Shown here: positions 57,062-64,000 of the stretch, piece after piece
Position numbering within the stretch: the first letter of the stretch is position 1
Layout of the letters: every line of letters begins with the position of its first letter
NCBI GenBank assembly: GCA_010645155.1
Contig: CM021312.1
Span: forward strand, 4,915,158 to 4,979,157
Direction of reading: 5' to 3'
Length of the DNA stretch: 64,000 nucleotides
Source: Tigriopus japonicus
Taxonomy: Eukaryota > Arthropoda > Copepoda > Harpacticoida > Harpacticidae
Program-made: the position numbers and the translations under genes
Notes under the pieces: model-generated
Told to the model about the DNA's origin: nothing
Database searches by the model: none
What the model saw: only the letters and a program-made list of their open reading frames with translations

Positions 57062-60000
57062 ATGATGATGCCCCCACCTGGTTGGCAGGATGAACCTCAT
57101 CAAGGAAAAGCAAAACCTGCTCCCCTCCAACCTAAAGGGTCGGCATACCCCACCTCAACACTCCGGCGGAAAAGCCGAACGTCAGGAGTTCCGTCTGCAG
57201 AGAGTGATACGTACCCTCCTCCTCCCCGGCGGTTTGCTACCCAAGCACATGCTCAAGACACTCGAGGACCACCCCCACCAGTCCCGTCCAAGCCAATGGT
57301 TCTTCGACAGTTGTTGCAGCATCAACAAGAACAACATCAACAACAACAACAGGAACAGCCAAAGGTCCATGGGCTGCCACACCATGGTGCTGCTTTGCCT
57401 TGGACCCAGCACCAAGAACAACTACGCCATGAACTGCAAAGGGAGTTGGCACATAGACGCCGCTCCAAGAGTGCTTCTTCGTCAGAGAGGAGGAACAGAC
57501 CCGGTTCTCCTGATGTTCCGGTGGCACGCAAGTCTGCTACGCTCAGACATCTGTCTCGTCATGTAAGTCCACCACCTCCTCCTTATCATCCACTGCCACC
57601 TAATTCCTCTAGAACACTGCCTCTGTCCCCACCTGGTCGGCCTCAAGTTCCTACCCCGTCTACGACAGATTGGCTCCGAGCCTTCCAGCAACAACAAATT
57701 AAATCTTTTGACCAATTGAATAGACGCCCTGAGGTTGCACCCCAACTCATACCTGCCAAAGCTCGTGCCAAAGATTTCATTCCTCCAAATGTCCTCCTCT
57801 CTGCGGCCTATGGAGATTTTCGTCATCAAACTAGGCCCAAAGAACCACCTCAAGATCCTCGAAACCTGACGGAAAAGCACCATCACTCTGCAGTCGGAAG
57901 CAGCAGCGCAGATGGTCTTTCTGAGCCTCCAAAGCCAAGTGAGAAACCACCAAAAATGTCAGTGAGAGCGAAGCACCATGCCGGAAGAGCAAATCCCATC
58001 GTCAATCCAAGTCTTCCAACCCCACCTCAACACAAAAAGCGACATTCAATCAAAACCCATGACACTCAGCCAATTGAAGCCTCCCTTGCCGATGCTTTTG
58101 ACAGTGATAAATTCTATGCAAAGCAACGACAATTGGAACAAGATCGACTGGAGATTTTGGAACGACTGGGTCTCAAAGAAGATGATGTGGCTGGTCATGG
58201 TGCATCCCCTCGAAAAGCAATCTCACATCGAGAGAGGAAGTCAAGGCGAGACACTGCTGTCTCAGATAAGCTCAAGAAACAGCTTGTGGGAGGCCCTGGA
58301 CCTCCGTCCACCTTTTCTACTGAGAAGCGTGATTTGCCTATCTTTGGTGGCCATCATGATTCAAAACATCCAACCCGAAATGAGAGGCTCCATCCCATGG
58401 AAGAGCTTCGACGAACTGACTTCTTACCTGAGTCAGCAACGGCCGTAACCATGCTTGATGAGATGATCGGTCACCACCTACACCACAAAGAAAAGTCACA
58501 AAGTGACAGGCAAATGACACGCCGACCAAAGACTTCAGCCTCCGACAGAATTGAGCAACACTATCGAGGAAAATCAAAAGAAAGGCTACACAGACGAGAA
58601 CGGCGGCGGAGTGAAAGAGAGGCTTCTGCTGAAACCATCAACTTGGGTGCTAATACCATGGCTGGTTCGACCACAACCGGTGGTCCTGCTAGTCCTGCTA
58701 CTGCCAGTGGCGCTATTTCATCGCCAGGGACTACTCTAGAGCCTAGAAGTGACCGCAATAGGCAACAAACAGTTTCATCCGAAGGCACCAGGCGCAAGAG
58801 TAAAGGCCCCTCTGAAGCCTACCCAAGTCAATCAAATGAGATAGTCTGTTCCATGGTTGCCAGCGGTCCGGTTAATGGAACAACTCCTCAAGGTGGGACT
58901 TTCATTGAAGGTGGAGCAGGACATTATGTGAAATTAGAGCATGATAAAAAGTCCAAAGACCATTATGGACATCCTTCTTGGTTTACAGAAGAGATAAGAA
59001 AAGAGGAAGAAAGGGTCAAATCAGCCATAGATGGAATTGGCCCCATTGGAAGCGGGCATGAGATGGATGGTAAAAGGAAAGAACGGGAACTTCGGAAAAG
59101 GCATTTAAGTGAGAAAAAGGAGAGGCTGGTTGAGCCAACACCCCCTTCTATTTCTGTGGTCCCTGTCTCGTCTGTTCCTATTTCAACTACTTCTTACGTT
59201 TCTGGTCCTGCTATGTCTGCCTCTCACCATCACCACCATCATCAACAACAGCAACACTTCAGAAACATGGAGGAGAATCGAGATGGGAAAACGGGTAGAG
59301 AACAAATTCATGTTGATGAAAAGCAAAGACGAGGTGAGAAATCAAGAGGACTAGATGGCCAAAGAACCCAAGACCATCATCGAGAGGCCAAGGAGAAAAG
59401 GGATAAACCACTTAGGGCCCCTGATAATAAAGATAGGGACCAAATTCCACAGGAAATGGCTCAAAAAGAGCGATTGGAGCAAGATTTTGCACTAAAAGAA
59501 CGGCTTGCAAGGGAATTAACGACTAAAGATAAAGAAGCCAAGGATTTGCTTGAAAGGGAACGGAATGCTCGTGAAATTGCCGAAAAAGAAAAATTTGCCC
59601 GTGAAATGGCCGAAAAAGAGAGGAAGGCCATGGAAATTATTGAAAAAGAGCAGAGGGCTCGAGTGATGGCCGAGAAAGAAAAAGAACGACGGGCCTATGT
59701 CGAAAATGAACGGAGAGAAAAACTCCAGCTTCGATTGGAAAAACGCTTGGAAGAAGAAATTTTAGCATTACAGAAGCAAAAGAAACAATTGGAACGGGAA
59801 GAACGTCATGAACGTGAAAAACGACGTCGAGAATCCTGCTCTGGGGATCGCATGCGTGAAAATCGACGCCAGTCCCGGGATCCCAGTCTTGCACGATCAG
59901 AGGTAGTCCGAAGGAGCTCCAGTAAGCGGGATTCGTCATCAGATATTGTGGATGCAGTCGAAAAGATTCTCATGTGGAGCACCGCCGAGAATGCTCGCAG

Positions 60001-60706
60001 ACAACATATGGAAGAGGCAAGTCTGGTCCGAGACTTCCCAGATGGCACTGTTCACTCAGCTAGTCATTCATCCACCAAACGTAAATCCAGTTACGGACCC
60101 CTCCCTTCCCCTCCATGTACCTGTCACAGCCCATCCCCCACTGACAGTGGCAATCAAGAAACCGTCTTGGAAGTCCCTGTTGCTGCAGCACCAAGTTCCC
60201 ACACATGGGATCATCGTTCCACCAAGTCAAGCGCCCGAGCCTCCCAGAATCTCACTGGTTACGCTTCTCTGCCATCCAGTGAACGTCGGAGGCGTGACAG
60301 CAGCTACCACGTGGAGGCTGAAATCGAGCGACACCCGCTTCCACATCACCCCCTACTAGCAGGGCATCCCAGAAGCAAGGGAAGCCGTGCCGTGAGTCCC
60401 AGTTGGGACTCCCGAAGTCGATCTCATTCTCACCATACCACCTTAATGAGAGATTTCGGGGGCCTGGCTGGAGCCTCAGATATCAGCAGTTCGACTCGAC
60501 GTCATCGAAGCCGAAGATACAGTAGCAAGAGCTACAGTTACGAATCTGATCTTGATTATGAGCGCCACCTCCCATCTCATGGCTCCCGGAGTTGCCGATG
60601 CTCCATTGAGCATCTTGATGTAGAGGACGACTATTCCATTTACAAGGTAGGGTCTGCTTTTGGAATTCATTTCCGGAGGCGACGTCTCGGAAGGATGACA
60701 ATCTAA
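57062..60706 (+). CDS. large disordered coiled-coil protein, probably incomplete at 3' end
   Basis: The frame is 1214 codons. The last 19 codons look unlike the rest, and TAC-AAG/gtaggg at 60646 is a good phase-0 donor, so the real exon probably encodes 1195 residues and continues past the window. Residues 1-330 are Pro/Gln/Arg-rich (GPPPPVPSKP, VSPPPPPYHPLPP, polyQ near 90). Short SH3-ligand-like PPPP motifs and many RxxS sites suggest a scaffold. A short helix at about 350-372 (QRQLEQDRLEILERLGL) follows. A His6-Gln4 run occurs at about 721-731. A long charged helix spans about 797-923, with repeated 'AREMAEKERKA' units. The C-terminal part is Ser/Arg/His-rich. I do not recognise the family. 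TGA at 57059-57061 makes ATG 57062 the first in-frame start, but ttggcag/gatgaa at 57089 could be an acceptor. Confidence 0.75.
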   Translation: MMMPPPGWQDEPHQGKAKPAPLQPKGSAYPTSTLRRKSRTSGVPSAESDTYPPPPRRFATQAHAQDTRGPPPPVPSKPMVLRQLLQHQQEQHQQQQQEQPKVHGLPHHGAALPWTQHQEQLRHELQRELAHRRRSKSASSSERRNRPGSPDVPVARKSATLRHLSRHVSPPPPPYHPLPPNSSRTLPLSPPGRPQVPTPSTTDWLRAFQQQQIKSFDQLNRRPEVAPQLIPAKARAKDFIPPNVLLSAAYGDFRHQTRPKEPPQDPRNLTEKHHHSAVGSSSADGLSEPPKPSEKPPKMSVRAKHHAGRANPIVNPSLPTPPQHKKRHSIKTHDTQPIEASLADAFDSDKFYAKQRQLEQDRLEILERLGLKEDDVAGHGASPRKAISHRERKSRRDTAVSDKLKKQLVGGPGPPSTFSTEKRDLPIFGGHHDSKHPTRNERLHPMEELRRTDFLPESATAVTMLDEMIGHHLHHKEKSQSDRQMTRRPKTSASDRIEQHYRGKSKERLHRRERRRSEREASAETINLGANTMAGSTTTGGPASPATASGAISSPGTTLEPRSDRNRQQTVSSEGTRRKSKGPSEAYPSQSNEIVCSMVASGPVNGTTPQGGTFIEGGAGHYVKLEHDKKSKDHYGHPSWFTEEIRKEEERVKSAIDGIGPIGSGHEMDGKRKERELRKRHLSEKKERLVEPTPPSISVVPVSSVPISTTSYVSGPAMSASHHHHHHQQQQHFRNMEENRDGKTGREQIHVDEKQRRGEKSRGLDGQRTQDHHREAKEKRDKPLRAPDNKDRDQIPQEMAQKERLEQDFALKERLARELTTKDKEAKDLLERERNAREIAEKEKFAREMAEKERKAMEIIEKEQRARVMAEKEKERRAYVENERREKLQLRLEKRLEEEILALQKQKKQLEREERHEREKRRRESCSGDRMRENRRQSRDPSLARSEVVRRSSSKRDSSSDIVDAVEKILMWSTAENARRQHMEEASLVRDFPDGTVHSASHSSTKRKSSYGPLPSPPCTCHSPSPTDSGNQETVLEVPVAAAPSSHTWDHRSTKSSARASQNLTGYASLPSSERRRRDSSYHVEAEIERHPLPHHPLLAGHPRSKGSRAVSPSWDSRSRSHSHHTTLMRDFGGLAGASDISSSTRRHRSRRYSSKSYSYESDLDYERHLPSHGSRSCRCSIEHLDVEDDYSIYKVGSAFGIHFRRRRLGRMTI

Positions 60707-63700
60707 AAATAGCTAGGGATTTTGGTCGAAGTGGGAGGACCACGAGAAAGAACGTAAGGCCCCCAAAAGTAGCACTTCTTAATAAAGGCTCGTTCATCAC
60801 ACATTGTTCGGGACCTAGTGGTTTTGAACACTACTTGTACCAGTAGGACCGACCATTATCTTTCTTATATTGATACACTACGAACGTACCAAGACGTACA
60901 AAGTATATTCCTCAAGATCCTACTCGTTGTTGATGATCATTTGTCAGGCTAAGAGGAAGAAAGAATGAACATAGGCGATCTTGTTGGCTTGGCACTCGCA
61001 CTGCCGGCACCACCTCCTCCAAGGAACTCCCTCGTGGTTCGGCACTGTAAATATTGACATCCATTCTCACTTACTCTCAATCTATGATTTACAACAGTCA
61101 TCGTGTTATGGAGACATGGTGATTATTGGGGAGATTATTTCGTAACTCTGATGCTCAGTGACGCCGTCAGCATCCATTTACTTAATTTTCATGTGAAGGG
61201 ATGGTGAGCTGCAAAGACTTTTTAAAAGTGCCAGTTGCTTAGATGCCACACTGGAAATATCTTGATGGAGTTCTAATGAATCATTGTCGGGTCATCAGCA
61301 TAGCCATGTGCCAACCAACAACGCCCCTTCACAATCAATATATGTAGCACCCAATCCTCGATTATCTGGACACTTATCCCAAGCGAATTTGGACTCATTT
61401 AGCTTCTTGTGAAGTTTGGCACTTCCTCTTGAGGTTCGTCCGATCTCAGATCGATTCCTAGAAAGACCGGGCACGAAAATGGACAAGTTCTGGTCGTGAT
61501 CGTCCATCTAATACATGTTGCATGGCCGGGATTGAAGGTGTTCTCATCGACAAAATGAGGTCATAAACTTGTCCGCGTCGAGAGATCTGAGGATCCTCAA
61601 ACTGAGTAAAGGACACCCGAAGTGGGAATGAAAGGCTTCTTTTCACGTTCTCTCGACTTGACCTGAAAAATATAGAAGACGAATCTGTCACGACCAGAGA
61701 TCTCTATCTCCTCTTTTTGGGATAGAATTACCGAGGCATTCTTATTTTCCAAAGCGCTTCCAAAAAAAATTTGCCATGGCCACGAGGAAAAGTGGCTACT
61801 TAAGTCACTGTCTCCTGTTATAGGAGGGGCAAGGCTTGATTCCGTCACACATTTTTGCATGTTTTGTTGGGCACCTCAATTCCCCATCTGGAACACTTCT
61901 GTCGAGGTTCGCTAGTTGGAAGAAGGAGCAGGACTCAAAAACCTTTTTGTTTTCTTGCCTAGGATCATTTTTCACGCGGCTTGACTTGGCAAAGACTCTC
62001 GACAACCTTAACACACAACTGAAGACCGACCATTCTTCCTCGGGAACTTGCAAACAATGCGCTCTCTTTCTCCTTCTCATTTCAATGGGCTACTAGGCTC
62101 TTCATTGTACTGTGCATGTTCTGTTGGGTAGTATAGAACAAGCTCATTTGAATATTATGACTGACCGGCGTTCCAGAACCTAGAAGCCATTTCCCCAACA
62201 AGGTCGAATCGGTGCTGAAACGAGATATGCATATGTCGGAGAAGACTCAAGGTCAAAGAAAGACGTTTCATGCCCTAATGATTGATTCCATATTCGGTTC
62301 ACATTTCCCACTCTCACCTTTACCGCTTTGGTTGCGAGTGCTGTCCTCGTGAGAGGTGATTCAAACACGTAAAGTCATATATATATCTCGGGTTCCACTC
62401 TGTGGTTCAAATTCGATCAATTGAATATTCTCGAAGTCGAACTGCCACATTTTTCCTCCCTTGATCTCTTTCATCCATCCAAGAGCGGAGTCGGAGTAGC
62501 TTTGCCTGCTCATGTTCCAATCGAGGTGAAAGTGGAACCAGATCCAGATAGGAGGAATAAGCGCGCAGCATCTTCGATCTTGCATTTGAGGGGTCCTTCA
62601 AAAAGATGGAGTTGGGAGCCAAGTTCATGCATTTGCCTGACTCTAAGTTATTCATTGAAATTTCCTGCTCTTGTCGTATTTATCAAGCATGTGAAAGTCG
62701 TCCATCAATCTAGACACTCTCTTGAAGTCACCTTTGGCACCATAAGTCTCGAAACAGAAAGCATCTTGGCACCACCTCAACCCTATTCATTACCCGGTCT
62801 TTTCGGTCTACAGCTTACAATACTGACTTGTATTTGGAAAAGGCCAATGGGCCAATTTTGACCATTTGAAATCCTCAGTGGTTGAGCTCCCTTGGAACGA
62901 ATGTTTGATCCAATTATTTTCCCTCCCAAAACTAATCCACCCTTCGGAGACTGAAGTCTCGAGGGAAAACAGGCACACGCCCTTTATTTCATTTCGGGGG
63001 CACTACCTCTACCTACTACACTTGACTGACTCTCTAGCTCTTTCGCGTTCTCTATTTGTATTTTGTTCGCCCTCCCCATGAGGTGTTCCAATAAACCATG
63101 AAGCACAATAGGGTTTCCATTCATGGGCAATTCCTAGTTTCCGCTTAGATTGGCGGAACAAAGCTTCTCTAACGAGGGATGAAAGTGGCAAAAAGGGATG
63201 CGATCAAGTTGATTAGATTGAGTCCATTCACCAAAAAAAACCGACAGACCAAAAGCATGGCTCATTACTTGACCTAAATTAAATCCAGATTCAATGTAAT
63301 CATTTGGATTGAAATGCAGAGAGAGGATAGATAGCCTTTGGACCAAATCCCGAGTGGTGCAAAACCGAGTGCTCCAAAATTCAATCTGATCGTGTTAAAT
63401 GTCAATTCGTGACCAAAAGTTGGTCGACTGAGATTAAAAGTGGAATTGGGAGCTACTCAAAACAACCTTGAAAACTCTTTTTACTCTAAAAAGAGGACAA
63501 CAAACTTTAAAGTCAAAGCAGAGGACTCACGAGCAACACAAACCACTACGTGATTGGAATCTTTTTTGAAAGGACCTGCATTTTGTTAAGAACTGTTTTG
63601 CTTAGTCATGGAACGCGATTACCTTGAATCTTTTCTGAAATGCACTAGATACAAGACATACTCATGAAATAAGCTTGGAGAAAGAAACCCTGCAAAGTTG

Positions 63701-64000
63701 GAACGCCTGATATCAATGTAAGGAAATGAGCCAGCATTAAGATTGAGGCTCTTCTGGTCCACAATTTTATTGTTTCCAACATTCACTTTCCTTTCTTGGC
63801 CAGTCCCGTTTTATTACCCACACTGAATGAACCCCGGGACAATTCTCTGCATACGAAGATGAGCTTTTCAGAAGACCTGGTCTGGACTGGGCTTTTATGT
63901 TTTCTTTGGGGGAGGTCGCACCCATTCCTCTCTTCAAAATCGGGGGTTCCAAAATGAATGTCTCTTGAATGTTGTCATCAGACTTGGCAAACGGGCTTCT
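60707..64000. other. probable intron or intergenic stretch, nothing supported
   Basis: If the large gene uses the donor at 60646 this is intron. Frames here (for example 62421-62861 plus and 61805-62080 minus) have no recognisable motifs and overlap opposite-strand frames. No exon with a matching phase and convincing protein sequence was found. Confidence 0.4.

Noticed and set aside
62421..62861. 146-codon plus-strand frame considered as a later exon of the large coiled-coil gene
   Set aside because: Composition is unlike the upstream exon and no convincing acceptor with matching phase was found.

Overview
The window is eukaryotic, from an animal. Genes carry GT-AG introns that are confirmed by phase-consistent joins, AATAAA polyadenylation signals and Kozak-type starts. 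Intergenic DNA is AT-rich and full of foldback and tRNA-derived repeats. The gene content (LARP7, FASTK family, SMIM20, PNKP, IFT74, a group-I PAK) and the mariner-type transposase remains fit an arthropod, most likely a crustacean such as a copepod. That placement is inference, because no species marker is visible.

Layout. Positions 1-15200 are gene-poor and transposon-rich: a LINE reverse-transcriptase tail, a hAT-like element containing an assembly gap flanked by identical sequence, T-rich repeats and a foldback mariner derivative. A compact gene cluster occupies 15209-20143: LARP7 (+), a small secreted cysteine-rich protein (+), and converging on it from the minus strand a FASTK-family protein, SMIM20 and a 56-residue membrane microprotein. 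The last three are packed head to tail with gaps of 19 and 6 nt, which looks like a tricistronic transcription unit for mitochondrial proteins. Next come an F-box protein (23759-25108, +) and the DNA-repair enzyme PNKP (25860-32401, +, four exons). The 4.6-kb third intron of PNKP contains a complete fibronectin-III-like membrane-protein gene on the same strand, ending 48 nt before the last PNKP exon. Three minus-strand genes follow head to tail: IFT74 (eight exons), a PAK kinase with an altered CRIB motif (three exons), and a two-exon single-pass membrane protein of unknown function.

Positions 43.8-57 kb contain no supported gene. They hold tRNA-derived SINEs, a broken foldback at 46.1-46.7 kb and a 4.6-kb foldback element (49.6-54.2 kb) whose interior carries a hairpin MITE, a 20-bp tandem repeat and a 45-bp tandem repeat. 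A large exon at 57062-60646 encodes a roughly 1195-residue disordered, coiled-coil protein that probably continues beyond the window.

The observations most worth following up are the tricistronic microprotein-SMIM20-FASTK unit, the same-strand gene nested in PNKP, the non-canonical PAK CRIB, and the nested foldback elements. Exon joins were deduced by hand from splice consensus, reading phase and remembered family sequences; no search was run.
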